This document shows positions 21,715-35,464 of a stretch of 64,000 nt of DNA, piece after piece. Numbering within the stretch: the first letter of the stretch is position 1; each line of letters begins with the position of its first letter. The stretch covers positions 11,510,740 to 11,574,739 of the forward strand of contig CM018038.1 of NCBI GenBank assembly GCA_008638375.1. The letters run 5' to 3'. A program made the translations under genes and the position numbers. Source of the stretch: Nyssa sinensis. Taxonomy: Eukaryota; Streptophyta; Magnoliopsida; Cornales; Nyssaceae. The notes beneath the pieces were generated by a model. The model saw nothing but the letters and a program-made list of their open reading frames with translations, ran no database searches and had not been told where the DNA came from.

Positions 21715-24700
21715 TATCAATTACATTATAATGATTTTATCGTCACAACTGACAATACTAATTCCGTAACATTATTGATGAAAAATTATATATTAAAAAA
21801 ATTAGAATCTTTTAAAAAATATTTTCTAAACCTTATTATCACAATTTTAAAACGTGTGGAATAACAAAACAACGTAGTAGTGTTGTATATAACAATCTTG
21901 CAATTTAAATTGAAAAATTTACTTGTAGTAAAATTTATATGCAATCAGTAGTTTATCGGTTTACTTGAACCTGTTGGAAAAGTGGGTTTCCAAATGGGTT
22001 ATGGAGCATAGTCATGTCACAACAAGTCTCAGTAACATGTGGTCAAAATCATTAACTCTAACAACCACATCTGCATCTTTTCATCACAACCATCACTCCT
22101 AAAATGAAACGAGGATATTGTGAACAACCCTCACCAAGGGGACACTTGAGGAGCCGTCTAAGTCGAGTTACTCAAATGTATTTAGTGACGTTTTTCTTCT
22201 ACGACAAAGAGTTAAAAGTCTTTTCTATGAGCAGACTGGGTCGACGAACTCTTTTCTATGAGCAAACTTGGTTGATCTAGAAATACTAGATCCTTAATAT
22301 GCCATTGTCGTTCCCTACTTAGAAGGACCCATACTCCTGAAAAGCAATCTACATGTTTTTCCATCACATAGCTACCTAAGGCTTAGGACAAGCTTTGGGA
22401 AACCTTTATGGATTGGCGCCTGGCTATGGTAGCATCACTCATTTTTAATGAAAAATTTCAGGTTTTGAGGGACGCCCCTAATATAGGCATGTAGGAATAC
22501 TTGACCTAAGAACTATAGCTCACATTCTCGAAATCTCTAGCATCTTGTGGTATAGAGGTTAAAGTATTAGGCTCTTTAAAGACTTTTACGGTTCAGAATT
22601 TTCACGATTTGAATTGTGTGATTCTTTAAACGCTCTAGAACAAAGAGAGACATTTCCTAACCCTTTGAAAAGTTCTATAAGCTTTTAAAATGTTCTACAA
22701 TATTTTATAACTACCTGTTATTTTGGACACTAGCTGAACACGTGAAAGTCTTTTCGTGTTTATTGACAACCTTAATAAATTCACACATGTCAGCTTTACT
22801 ATAAATAAAACCCCAATATCACATCTTTCAAGATTTTCCTAAGACCTTAATAATTACCAATCATTAGAGTTGTATTAGATATTGTGCTGGTACTATCGTA
22901 ATCTTTACCAGATTTCAAGCTCCAACTACTCACAGTCTCTTGAACTTTTAGATCATCATACTTTCTCCCTATCCCTCCACTCTCTGAGCTCCTTTGATAT
23001 CTAACGTAGACATCTTACTCTTGTATAGCTCATTCTTTGACTATTTAACACAAACTTCATGACACCTCAATCTACACAATCACATTTCAATTATAGAATT
23101 CTGATTTTAGGAATTTAAAACAACTAATTTAAATATATGGTTTGAATTATTCAAAGATAAAAGTAAAACAATAGGCAATAATTTCCAATCTTTAACACTC
23201 TTTATTATTGCTAGTCTTAAGTTATATTTGGTTTCGATTTGTTCAAATTGGTTTTGATTATTACGTAAATGATATTATATAATTGATTAATATTTAAATA
23301 ATTTAATAAAAATTATGTTCGCTTTTTACATATAAATTAGTTTTTTTTTTTTCTTTTAGATTTCAAATTTTTGTCTTTGATTTTACATTCTTATCTATAG
23401 TTATAAATTTGTTTTAAACAAAGTCAACTTGAAACTTGATTATGATTTAATTAATTTTTTATAAGATTAAAAATAATCATTTTTATTAAGTTAACCACAC
23501 TAAAATTTTCAAACCAAAAAATGATTTAATCACTTTTATTAATAAAATCAATTACAATAATATAAACCAAACATACATTTACTCTAAACACACATTTTGT
23601 GTTTAAAAAAGATAATTCCTAAATAGACAAGTTGACCTATCCGAAATTTAAAAAAAAAAAAATTCTTACATTTACACGACTCTGATTTTAGTTATAAAAA
23701 TTATTCTAATTGAATCGTTATTCTCTAATATTATGAATTTCCTAAAACTCATTTTATCAGCTAAACATATATCCAAGTTTTAACTATATCCATGACAATT
23801 GGATTTTAAAAAAAAATGACAATGATTAAATTAAAGTTAAAATATGAAGAAAAAAAACATTATGAACAAGATTAAAAACATAATCAAATTCTGAGAAGAT
23901 TTAAAATTAATATATTGGTCAACATCCAACACCACATTATGATGACTTCAAATTTAGTTTGTTACTGTTATTACAATGACCACAGTTTTGTTTCCATTTT
24001 AAACAACTACATCATGTGTTTTGAAAAAAGACTGAAGCAAATTTCATTGATGTACAAAACATGATTTTTATAATACAATCATCATTCTATGGGGCCAATT
24101 GTAACCTTTTCAATACTCAACATCATCCCCCAACACACAAATGGGTTGAAGTCTATCTGAATAGTGCAGTGAGTTTGATTTCTCTTTCTCTTTCTCTATT
24201 ATTATATAATAATAAAAACATCAACAACCAAGCAGGGTATTTTTGAATCACCATACACAAGTCTTTGATAGCCAACTTGAATTTAAAAACAGAAACACTA
24301 GGTAATTAGGTATATCTATCTACGAAAGAATGCATAAAATGAAAAATATTAAAATATTTTGATATTTTGATATTTTTTTTCTGAGATTTCTAAAATTTGT
24401 TGTAGTTTGTCAAGTCAACAGGCTCTTAAGAAACCCTTTTCGATTTTATGATCAATTCTCTTATATAAAAAAAATAATATTATAAAATCAATATTTATAA
24501 TGACATTTTTTAATCTAAAATTAAATTAAATAAATTTTATAGAATTATATATTTGTAAAACAAAAGAATATTATTCTGATTCTATACTTTTTTTTTTATT
24601 TATCTTGACACACAATGTTTTATTTGAAATATATTAATTATAATTAATTTATTATATTAAATAAATAAAATTTTAATAATTATCTGAATGAAAATTCACG

Positions 24701-24851
24701 CCGTACCATCACGTAATTTAAATCAGGACAAGGTTGAAGACGAGGTCTCCTGTCCAATTCTAATACAAAGTTATTTCCCAAAATAATTGTTTTTTTTTTT
24801 TGTGTGACAATTTTAGAAAACTTTCCGAGAAAATCACAATATACAAGACAC
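21715..24851. other. AT-rich intergenic DNA
   Basis: No gene recognised. The section 22090-23000 is less AT-rich, with a TATA-like CTATAAATAAAACCCC at about 22800, and could be part of an old, unrecognised repeat or LTR. The remainder is low-complexity AT-rich sequence. Confidence 0.45.
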
Positions 24852-25440
24852 TAAGGATGGCAATGGAGCGACCCCTCTCTGTGTCGCCACGTCTTCCCTT
24901 TACATGTCATTTTCGCACTAACCTACAAAATTACATTTATCTATTGTACTTCATTGACTTGGTGAAGTGATTCTTTTATCTTCCCTTTTTAAGAGAAACT
25001 TCATTTTTACACATTCTAGGTATATTTTGTTCTACCCTTTTTAGTTTCTTTTCTGATTTCACTATCAGTTGCACGCCCCTATTGATATTTCCAATTGATT
25101 AACGGGACACTCATCCCGTTCTGATTATAAAAAATAAAATAAATTTATATTATATAATCAATATTTATAATAATATTTTTTAATTATTTATTAAAAATTT
25201 ATACAAATTTAATACAATAATATATTTAATAAATAAAAATTATCGTTCTAATTCTCTATTAATATGAATATATATTTTTTTAATATATAATATTTTATTT
25301 AAAATATAGTAATTATGATTAATTTAAATAAATAAATAAATAAATAAACTCCGATAAAAACCCGCCCTGAAAACTTTTTTCACAGCCAAAAGGCTAGGAA
25401 AAAAATCCCCCGTCCCAAAACCCACCCATTGCCATCCCTT
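24852..25440. mobile_element. Possible TIR element (hAT-like ends)
   Basis: The left end reads TAAGGATGGCAATGG and the right end reads CCATTGCCATCCCTT, an inverted pair with one extra base. Ends with the GGCAATGG core recur in plant hAT-related non-autonomous elements (from memory). No clear 8-bp target duplication is visible. The inside has no coding capacity. An AT-rich section inside (25128-25345) resembles a section just outside (24470-24700). Confidence 0.3.
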
Positions 25441-25682
25441 GGCTCGGGAGTGTTTGAAGTTGACAAATTTTTGCAAAGATGGAGTTCATGAACCACTAAT
25501 ACTGACAGACAAGAAACTTCATTAATTAGATTCATAAACCAAGTCACCGGTTCATGTCAAGATTTGTCATTTGAAGATACCTACCTGCACATTATTTTTC
25601 TTTTTGTGACAATCGAAAACTGACTGATAAGATTAAGAACGCTATAAAGAAACCAATAACCAACACGGGCAGAAGTACAGCC

Positions 25683-25914
25683 ATTAAGAAGGCTACCAAG
25701 AACCAACACTGCCCAACTGGCCGAGAGGACAGTTAATTCAACAACAAAAGATAAGGTTAGTTAAACAAGAAGACTCACCTCTCAATGACCAACTATTAAG
25801 AAGCCTACCAAGAAACCAAGAACCAACACTGCCCAACTGCCCGAGAGGACAGAGTTACACAACAACAAAAGATAAGGTTAGTTAAACAAGAAGACTCACC
25901 TGTCAGTGACCAAC
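25683..25914. repeat. Tandem duplication, two ~115-bp copies
   Basis: The block beginning ATTAAGAAGGCTACCAAG and ending near AATGACCAACT (25683-25794) is repeated with few changes at 25795-25914, including GATAAGGTTAGTTAAACAAG. Confidence 0.8.
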
Positions 25915-27227
25915 TATATATTATAGACAACGATAAGGCTATTATCAGGCTTTGTAGCCTCGACATGAGCATCTAAAACGGTGTCAGTATCCACCTATTT
26001 ATGGCACAATACAGGAAATGGTAACCCACCTAATGCTAATGCATATATCTGTCATTTTAATAGACTTCTATTGTATGCTAAGAAATCTTGATACATTGTG
26101 AAACTTGGAAACCCAAAAACCTAGTTTCATCTCCATAAGCAGGGTTTTTCCTGTCTTCTTATGGAACATCCAATCAACCCCTAAAACCTATTGTAGCAAA
26201 ATGAAAGATGTGGAGAGGATCAACAATGATCGCCAAAACAGTGTCTCCCCTTTCTATGCATGCATCTTAGACCTAGTCCCCATCCATGTCCATGTTCCAC
26301 AAACCATGAGCCACAACAAACCCATAAATGAAGGGCTAAAAGAGCAACCACAACACTCCCGCATGAGAACAATTTCCAAAGCATCCAAAAGACTTGCTTT
26401 AGGCGGCAGTGAACTAGCTATCTGAAAAGACCTTCGCTAAAATTTCTTCAAATGATGTTTGCTCAATCGCACTACACAAATTCTGCCAAGGAACTAACAG
26501 TGAGACTCTACATTCACAATGGTCAAAACAGTATTCAAACCACGGACTTCAGTAATATGCTTATAATATCACTTGATTACAGTTTTAAAACCATGGTCCA
26601 TCTAAACAGGATGCCCATCAATCATATGTTATGAGACCAAATAATAAACATGTTCAGCGGAACAGTGTGCATAAACTAGAAGTCCAACTTCTGTAAACAA
26701 AACAATAACATTAATGGATGCAAATAAACTTCTTCAGAGCAATACCAATAGAAGTAGTTCTCCAAAAACCACAATTGTATGTTTAAGTTCCCCAAATGCT
26801 GATAGGTATCCTTAGGGTCTTGATCCAACCGACGATGCAAATGCGAAAGCAAGCTTCATGTGATCTCCAACGAGCATAGGGAGAAAGGAATGGCACTTTT
26901 TTTTTTTTTACATCCTGAAAATCTGCTTGACAAAATTCACAGGTAATCACCACATTAAGGTTGTATTAATCGGAGAATGAGATTCCTTTATGTTTAAAAT
27001 GAAGATAAAGCAATCAAGGTGATTTCAAAGGACCAATCAAAAGTAGTGATACGTCAAGCAATAATAAAAGAATATGGAAAAAGTTCAGAGACTAACCCTG
27101 ATGAGGACTCTCCTTGAAACTTCTTGGTTATCAACACTGGAGTAACAGAAAGCACAAGAATTTGCATACTGGTGCACACTTTTGCCCCATCTTCCTGCAC
27201 CAGCATTGAGGAACAGTTGATTGATTG
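25915..27227. other. Spacer downstream of eRF1
   Basis: It probably includes the 3' untranslated region of the minus-strand eRF1 gene near 26800-27227. A 106-codon open frame on the plus strand at 26105-26425 resembles no family I know and has no promoter or homologue evidence, so I do not call it a gene. Confidence 0.45.
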
Positions 27228-28538
27228 CTATTCAGAATCTTCATAAACTTCTCCATCAGAAAGCTCATCAAATGATCGCATATCAAGCTGGTAACGGAGA
27301 ATTCCCCCAATTCCGCCAAAACCTCTGCAGAACTGAGATCCCTCTTGTGATTTGTTTGTAACAAACTCCAGCGTGCAACCAAAACGTTTGTATTCGTTCG
27401 CAAACCACTCTAGCAGTGTCAATTTCTCCTGAACCTCCAATTCGGCAGAGGTGGCTGAATCCCGGAAGTTGTTCTGATCAGCCTCTTGGTCCTTGTTCAA
27501 GTGTTTGATGACAATTTCTCCCGTGGAGCTATTTTTTAGCACATACCTATTAATGTCCAGATTTTCCCACACAATAAGGGTCTCAACAGCACCCATCTCC
27601 AAAGCCTTCAATGTGTCATCCACACCAAAAACATACTTCCCAGTATCCTGACTGATTTCCTCAAAGTATTTACCTATCAAGCGCTTCTCCTGTATAAACT
27701 TCACATTGGATAGGATCTCAGACGACAACTCAATTGCCTGATTGAAACCATTTTCCCCTCCATAAGAGACATCCACTACATTCAGTATTTTTGCCTGAAG
27801 ACGGGGATCAAACATATCAGACTGACTAAGCTCTGTCTTGAAGTCAGCTGACCCAGCAAGTATCAATCCTGCCACATTGGGCTGGCTGGTGGCAGGATTG
27901 ATAAAAAATTGTGTGGCGAGCTCTGCTGTCTTCCTCACATAGTTGTGGCGCTTCTCCATTCTAAGACGAGCAAATCGCAGAGCTGATTGCCCTCCTCTAC
28001 CATGTTTTTTTGGTAGGTCGACAGTAAATTTGTGAAGCACCTCTCTGGTGTTGCCACTTAATGTCCCAAAAAGGGTCCCATTCCCATCCATAACAATAAA
28101 TCCAAACTTGTCATCAGATTCTAGAAGTTCATTCAGAGCTTCTGTATGGAACTTGTTGTCACAGAGATAAAGAGATGCATTTATGGGCCTAAAGGGCTCA
28201 AAGTCAATCGTAACCTTCTTTTCTTTCCCATCTTCAGTTACGATTGTTCCTGTGTAAAGAACTAATCCATTTGGAGGAACCTTATTGTAAAGTTTAAGCC
28301 TCTGCTGAGCAGATGTAATTGCACCAAGAACAGACTGACGATTCACCCTGCTTTTGATGTTTGAAGCAGTACCAAATTCATCACCCAGCATCTTAGTAAC
28401 CCGAGATATTTGATCACGTGGAGGCATAATAAGAGAAATCATGCTGGTGCCATTGCCTCTAGCAGCTTCCAGTGCCTTGATGAGCTTCTTGATCTTCCAT
28501 ATCTCAATGTTCTTGTCAGTTTCATGACCATCTGCCAT
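27228..28538 (-). CDS. ERF1: Eukaryotic peptide chain release factor subunit 1 (eRF1)
   Basis: A cytosolic translation termination factor. It recognises all three stop codons in the ribosomal A site and, with eRF3, triggers release of the peptide. The 436-residue, intronless frame has the full set of family motifs: NIKS at residues 60-63 and YLCDNKF (the YxCxxxF motif) at 124-130 for stop-codon reading, and GGQ at 182-184 for peptidyl-tRNA hydrolysis. The length and acidic C-terminus (DGEVYEDSE) are normal for eRF1. The frame is open 40 codons further upstream, but that part lies beyond a splice acceptor in the leader, and MADGHE matches plant eRF1 starts. Plants usually carry several eRF1 genes; I cannot assign the paralogue. 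Confidence 0.97.
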   Translation of the reverse strand: MADGHETDKNIEIWKIKKLIKALEAARGNGTSMISLIMPPRDQISRVTKMLGDEFGTASNIKSRVNRQSVLGAITSAQQRLKLYNKVPPNGLVLYTGTIVTEDGKEKKVTIDFEPFRPINASLYLCDNKFHTEALNELLESDDKFGFIVMDGNGTLFGTLSGNTREVLHKFTVDLPKKHGRGGQSALRFARLRMEKRHNYVRKTAELATQFFINPATSQPNVAGLILAGSADFKTELSQSDMFDPRLQAKILNVVDVSYGGENGFNQAIELSSEILSNVKFIQEKRLIGKYFEEISQDTGKYVFGVDDTLKALEMGAVETLIVWENLDINRYVLKNSSTGEIVIKHLNKDQEADQNNFRDSATSAELEVQEKLTLLEWFANEYKRFGCTLEFVTNKSQEGSQFCRGFGGIGGILRYQLDMRSFDELSDGEVYEDSE

Positions 28539-28558
28539 TGTAAGTTGTAATAGAACTG

Positions 28559-31500
28559 CTGAAAGTAACAAAATTACCTGCATGGATAACATTAAATAAA
28601 CTTTGAATTTAAGAAGCTTGCAAAAGGAAAACACAGTAAAGTAGCAATAAAAGAACAAATTATATATTTATGCAGATATAAACATAATGTCCAAGAAAGA
28701 AAAGGTGCATTAGTAGAGGCACAAAACAGTCAATCAAGAACAACAAAGTATATTGAATTTCAGCAGCAGAAATATTTAGTTTCATTTAATAGTTGTGGGA
28801 AACAAATAGTTGCCACATATGGCACACTATTGATTCAGGAGTTTGTGCAATGTGCATTAATTATTGTCCAGGTAAAAAAAAAAAAAAAGAACTGTAACTC
28901 ATGGTTAATCTCTCAATGAACACCTACTTGTGGGCTTCAAACAGAAGCAAAGATATCAGCACAGCTCACACCACTTTTTCAAATAGTTGCCACATATGGC
29001 ACAAAAGGGAAAAAGGATGCAACTAGAGAATTTTAAAACATCAGCACAGTTCACACTAGTTTTTAAAACTACGTGGAAAAGGAGAAAGGATGTAAATATA
29101 GGATTTTTGTTCCAATCATTTTTTAAGAAGAGTAAAATTCAGGCTTTGTAAATTTATCTTTTATTCTCAGTTTGATTATAGAAAAATGAGCACGCATTGA
29201 AACTTATCAAACACATTTTCTCGGCATCTTTTTTCACACACATCAGAGATGTAGTATGTACAAATGTGCCTATGTAAATATAGGACTTTTGTTCAAATCA
29301 GTTTTTAAGAAGAGTAAAATTCAAGCTTTGTAAATTTAGCTTTTATTCTCAGTTTGACTATAGAAATATGAGCATGCATTGAAACTTATCAAACACATTT
29401 TCTTGGCACCTTTTCCATACATATCAGAGATGTAGGTACACATGTGCCATTGCACCCAACCATGCACTTCCGTCATGGTGCCATTGCACCCAACTTGCAC
29501 TTCTGCAATGGTGCATTAGTTCAAGCAAAACAAAAATTTTGGCTATCACGTGTAATCCCATGCATGTTTTTCAAAACATTAAGATTTAATCTTATTTAAT
29601 TTTCTCCTATCCTATAGATTCCAAGATTTTCACGAATCTTTAGGAGGGGGAGGGAGGGGGGGAAAGGAATATTGAATCCACAAATAAGAAATGAGAAAAA
29701 GGGAGGGCAGATATAAATGGAAATAAAGGATAATTGAAGAACTCAATACTAGGGGATTCCTAAGAATTTTGCCACAGCTTATCATGAATTAAAAACCAAT
29801 TAGCCTTGTATTTCCATCAATAATTTAGCACAGAGTGTTCCTCAAAAAACATTTTCAATGAGTTCTCCAAGACACACCAATTAACTAACTTGTTCTCTAA
29901 TAACTATTATAAAAGCAAGATTTTGTAAACAGAAGCTCATGTAAACACTACAGCTATACTGATATATACAAACTTGTATCAAACTTAACAAGTTAAAGTA
30001 TGCTCTGGCAACCTTTTTTATATTGACTAAGCCAAAGTGCTGCCACACACAATAAACATCAATACAGATATAGAGAGTTCAGACTTGGAGAATTATTTAG
30101 CAAAGACAGGGAGCAACATATTAATACATCCATAAAAGTGACATCCATCATCCATGTGCTGCAGCAAATACAGATAATTGAAAGATATTAGAAAAGCTCT
30201 ACCATTTTAGAGTATATTTCAGCAATATTGCAAAAGTTTTCTTAATGTTATCTTTTATTCGCCACTCTCTAAGTGGTCCCAAAGACAAAAAACAGCTACA
30301 CTCACTCTCACGCTAAACTCAACTAGCACTGCAACTCAATTTTTATAAATGCACTCCTTTTTTAATTCACCTTTTCATCTATCACAGTATTCACCACTCA
30401 TCAACAGGACAATTCTACATTCATTTATAAACATCATGTTTGTTGCCTCTTCAGGGACGTTACCATATAAGGTTGGCCTTATGGCCAAATTGTTACAATC
30501 TTTTTATCCTTCTAATTTGATGAGCAATCAAAAGGCACACAACATTTTGAAATCACTTCTCCTCTCACATCTGACTTCAATTTCACGGATAATATTCCTC
30601 TTAAGAGTCCTCTTCCTCATACATGATCGGTGAACAACAAAACTAAATATAGATAACACAATTATTCTGCCAATTTTAATTTTTTTAAAAAAAGAAGAAA
30701 AATCAAACTACCTGCAGACCTAATATAATTATTAATATATGTTTAGATCATGACAATATTTTGAGGCTAATTGTAGTAAGCAAATATTCACACACCCTGG
30801 TTAGGAGCCAAAACTCTACACAACTAGGGCATAAGTTAATTTCATTTTCCATTGGCTGGAGACTCGAAGTATGTATAAGATGTACTAAATTTTATGGAGT
30901 TCCGAAGGAATGTTCTTAAACAAAAAAGGTTATGTGCAACCGTAGTGCTATATTATGAAAAAAAAAAAAAAAGTATTGGGCTGTCATTATTGTAAACTAA
31001 TTTAAATAACAGCAATAGTTGCATTTCAAGAATTTCATTCAAATTCCCCACCTCATCTGTCTGCAAGCCATTAAAGTAGGGGCTTCCATATAATTCACTT
31101 TTTCAAGGAAAAATTCTTTTAACAGCTGAGATTACTCAAATTTTCTTTTCAAAGCCACCCAGGTAACTATTTACATATACGTATACTCAACTCAACTCAA
31201 CAAAATCTTATCCCAACTATTTGGGATCCGCTGCATGAATCTTGTCTAGCTATTCCACTCTAATTAAGACCACGCATATATACACACTCAGACATAAATA
31301 TAGACATGCATCAACGAATCCGCACGTTAGGGAGAATTTTTACACCAAATCATTAGCAGAGAGACACACAACATATGATCCAAAAAAAACTAAAAACTGA
31401 AAAGCAACATTAAACCACGTAAAGCCAATCAAATCTCAAGGCCACAATTATCGCAATAAAAAAATTAAGAAAACAACCAGATCTATAGAACAGATGTATT

Positions 31501-31631
31501 ATTTAGCACAAAATTAGGGCACAGATACAAAGAAATATATAATTAGAGTGAATTACAAAATGAAACATCGAAAATATGCAGTAAGTTCAAATATCAATAA
31601 TATAATTACCAAAAAGGACGAACAAACTCAC
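28559..31631 (-). other. Probable intron in the eRF1 leader
   Basis: An acceptor (ACTTTCAG, ending at 28559) lies 20 bases before the eRF1 start codon. A good donor (TTTCAG|GTGAG) lies at 31630-31631. Together they define a leader intron of about 3.07 kb with no gene inside. It holds an A-run near 28874, a tandem duplication at 29091-29449 and, near 31186-31280, a segment with the palindromic core ATCCCAACTATTTGGGAT that looks like a piece of a dispersed plant repeat. The intron is inferred from splice motifs only. Confidence 0.45.
29091..29449. repeat. Tandem duplication, two ~180-bp copies
   Basis: Each copy begins TGTAAATATAGGA (29091 and 29273), continues with TTTTTAAGAAGAGTAAAATTC and ends near ATGTGCC. 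It lies inside the putative eRF1 leader intron. Confidence 0.8.
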
Positions 31632-31740
31632 CTGAAACTGATTTGGAGCTCGCTGCCGAACACAGAGGGTTGGAAAATGATTCTCTTCCTTACTAGGACA
31701 CTTTATATTCAGTCGAGGCTGCCGGAACCCTAACCCTACC
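31632..31740 (-). promoter_or_regulatory. eRF1 first leader exon and promoter
   Basis: Upstream of the donor is a GC-richer segment expected to hold the first, non-coding exon. At 31726-31738 the plus strand reads AACCCTAACCCTA, a telo-box-like motif. Motifs of this kind are common in promoters of plant translation genes. The exact start of transcription is not visible. Confidence 0.4.
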
Positions 31741-32797
31741 ACACACGTTCGTTAGTTAACCACGGTTAGAATTGAACGTGAGAATTTAACTATGCAGACA
31801 AACTATCTTCGAGGCGTTATTACAATCGTACCCATAATCATATGTTAGTCTAACACAAAATGGTTTAGAACATTAAGGTCCTAGAAAAATGTAAGTACTC
31901 ATTTTAGCGGGAGTTTAATTTTCCCTCTCTATAGTTATATCAAATATATATATATATATAGATATAGTCTACTCTAAGTATATGCTTACTTTATATGTAA
32001 ATTGAGTAAAAGTCTCATGGTTTTTAAAAAAAATTCACATTTTTTAAGCTCAATACAGAAATTATAAATATTAAATTAGAGGATTTAATAACGTAAAATG
32101 ACATGTTATGTCAGTAATATGCAATAATGCTACTTTTCTCATTTTATTTATCACTGTCTCATACGAGTAGAACTCACTAACAAAATTTAAGATAATAAAT
32201 AAAAAATAGCAAAAAGATATAGGAAGAATAATATTAATCTAATAATTTGACCATTTTAAAGATTACTAAAGGATATAGCCGAGCGATAAAGACATTGATG
32301 ATAAAATTTAAGACTGAGTTTGGATAGTGATTCAAATATGATTTTTCGAAAAATATTTTTGAAATGTGTTTCAGAATTTTGTAATTGATTTTTGGAAAAC
32401 TGCGAAAATGCGTTTGGTTATACTAATCAAAATTTGGTTTTTGAGTTAAAAACTGTGAAAATGCGTTTAGATATAATATTTAAATTTAAGTTTCTGATAA
32501 CAAAACTATAAAAATACATTTTGATCTGAAATTTGATTTCATATTTTTTAAGATAAAAAAATAATAAAAATGCATTTAGATAAGTTATTTTTTAAGATAA
32601 CTTTTTATTTTTAAATTTTTTAAAAGTAAAATTATGTTAGTGGCTTCCTAAAGAGAGATCATAATTATCAAAAAAAAAATTTTGAAAATTCCTTTTCAAG
32701 TGAATTTATGTTAATATTTTTATGTTTTCTGTTTTTGAAGAGAGAGAGACAGAGAGGGGGTATGGCTTAGGAAGTTCTGCCACTATTTTTTTATTCT

Positions 32798-32839
<42 letters not shown>

Positions 32840-35464
32840 TTTTTTTTGTTCTTAAAAATGAAAATGAAAATGATAATGTTCTTGTAAAACCTTCCTGTTT
32901 GGATTTGTTTTTGTTTTTAATTTTTGTTCGAATTCTTTTTGTGTTGATCGTATCGTTGTTGCAACATAAGTTGGTTCAGAATATTCTCTTATCAAATTGA
33001 ATACTATAAAAATAATATCCACAAAAAAATTTACTACTATAAAGATAATAATAATTATGTAACATCTAACATAATGTTAATTATATTTTTATTTTCATAA
33101 TTAATAATGTTAAGATATAATAATTTAACCAATGGAGAAATACCAGGCGGGTCTTGGTCAATGTTTGGCATGGTATAATTTGACTATACCAAGTTTTTAA
33201 AGTGGAAGGGGAATGACCTCAAATAGATGGCCTAACAATTAAGCACTCCTATGTTTGGAATATACTTGGCGTGAATCATAAATAAACTATTTGGGCTGGG
33301 GCTGTGGCTGGGCCTCCTTAGAAGTTAGACCCAAGGCCCATTGGCAAACATTTTGTGTGAAAGATGCCTAACCAATTACCATTGTCAAATTGGTGGAAAA
33401 TGGGAAATTGGATGTGTATCAATTGCTACTTCCTGTGCTTCTTTATTTTACCTGCACTTCAACATTCCACTAGATTTTGAACTCCCATTAATTACTTTTA
33501 GTGTTTGTTTCGTAATGCTTTTTAAGTGTGTTTTTTTTAAAAAAAAAAGTAAAATTCAAAATAGTGTTTAATTTATTTGATTTTTTAGAGATGATTATTA
33601 AATTCATTTTTGTTTTCACCTTCTTTTTAAGCAAAAAAAAAGGAAAAATTTTAAAGTTAATTTCCTACTAATTAAAAGTACTTTAAAATGAGTTATAAAT
33701 GGGAATATTTTCGATAGATTTGAATCATCACGTGTCAGTGTATCTTTCTAGTAACACTCTACCATATTTGTTACATTTCATTAAAAAATATGAGTCATAA
33801 CATACGTGGCATGAAAGTAATGAAAAGGCACACCATTCTGACTATCTCGTTCAAGAATTTTCTTGGAAAATGACACTTAAACTATCTTCAACGGGGGAAG
33901 CAAATGAGGTGACAAACCTATTTTGATGTGTCACATAGGACACATGTAGCCTTAATGGATACAACAATTAGCAAATCGGCTACAATCTCCAAACACATCA
34001 ATTTTCTTTTTTTTAGTACAATGATGGAAGAAAATGATTTTGTCATACTGGATTAGAACTTCACATCAAATTTGTTATCTACTCCACCTTTTTTAACTTT
34101 TGTCTTTATATTAAAAAAAAAATAGTGAAACTAAAAGATAAAAAAAAAATTAAAAAAATATTAAAATTTGATACTTTTATTGGAGAGTTAAATTTTAAAA
34201 GTAAATGATACAAATTTGTATATAAAGAAGCAAATGATACCTTTACTACATTATTTTTGAAGGTTGCTTTGAGTTGTGTTTGGAACATCCTGTTCTTCTT
34301 TCAACCTTTCTCATGCCAAGTTGTTATCAAGTTCTGCGCGCATGCACAATTCCTGTAGGAACATGATGTTTGTACAGGTGGGGCGATGAAGTCATGTCAG
34401 TTGCAGCAAAAAAGGCTGGGCAAATGACGAAATACAAAAGGACGGTCCTTTCTATGAAACTCTTTCACCTAAGCTGCAAAATTCATTTTTGACATTAATC
34501 AGTTTCCAATTCATATATTCTTCTAGAAGATTGAAAGTTGTGATTTTTAAAAATTTGGAACTGCTCCCTAATCCACTTTTTAAAATTATATTTTATATTT
34601 ATATCATAAATAATGTGTTATTAACATCACACTAGATTACTTGAAATAAAAATTTGAGATATAAATTTAGGAAGCATATCATTTTCCTTTTAAATAATGT
34701 TATGCCAAGTATGTTATGACCCAACTTTTCAATATATCATATCATATATGGTAGAGTGCTATTAAAAAAAAAATTATAACTGTAAATGAGTCGGGCATAG
34801 CCAGGTCAAGTCAAGCAGTAGGTTGTTCAAACTTGACTTGCTAAAATAAATAAGTTTCAAATTGTGTTTAAATTCAACTTGTTAATTTTTTAAATCAGTC
34901 ACAAACGAAACTCTAATTAAACTAATCACAAGCCGAATTATGGGTTTGTGTTTGTTTAATATATAAACAAACTTTAAAAAATATTTTAATTTGACTTATA
35001 TTATAAAATGATCTTAATTAAATGAGCCGACTTCCAGCAACTTACTTTAATTTGTTTTACAATCCTAACTGCAATGGGATAGTCCAATCCATTATAAAAG
35101 AGGCAGAGGGTTGCATAATTGCATTCAAGCTGGTTTTCGCAGAAATATTACGATATATAGAAGGGAAAACAGAACCACAAACAAAAGGGGCACATGACTA
35201 GAGAACAAAAGAGAGAATATGTTCTCACTCCAAAAAACAAACCGATACAGATAGGACATGAAAGCCTTCTCTGCAGGGTTCTACCATGCCTAACACTTAC
35301 ACAAAATGACAGAAAAGACTAACAAACTCTTAATTTATTTCTTAATTATTCTATTTTCCAGCTAAACAGAACTAACAGCTCAAAAAGAGGGGTGATTCTA
35401 AAAGCCTTCTAATTCAACACACTACCCATTACTATTCAGAGTGGAGCTGGACATGGCTGCTGAA
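31741..35464. other. Intergenic DNA between eRF1 and a FAF gene
   Basis: No gene. It contains a TA run at about 31948-31962, a (GA)n microsatellite at about 32800-32836, and many A/T homopolymers. The section 35100-35464 probably includes the 3' untranslated region of the following minus-strand gene. Confidence 0.5.

Noticed and set aside
26105..26425. 106-codon plus-strand open frame
   Set aside because: No recognisable family, promoter or codon pattern; long frames of this size arise by chance in this spacer.
31186..31280. SINE or MITE with core ATCCCAACTATTTGGGAT
   Set aside because: The core recalls a common plant repeat, but I cannot see ends, a target duplication or an RNA polymerase III promoter, so I mention it only in the intron entry.
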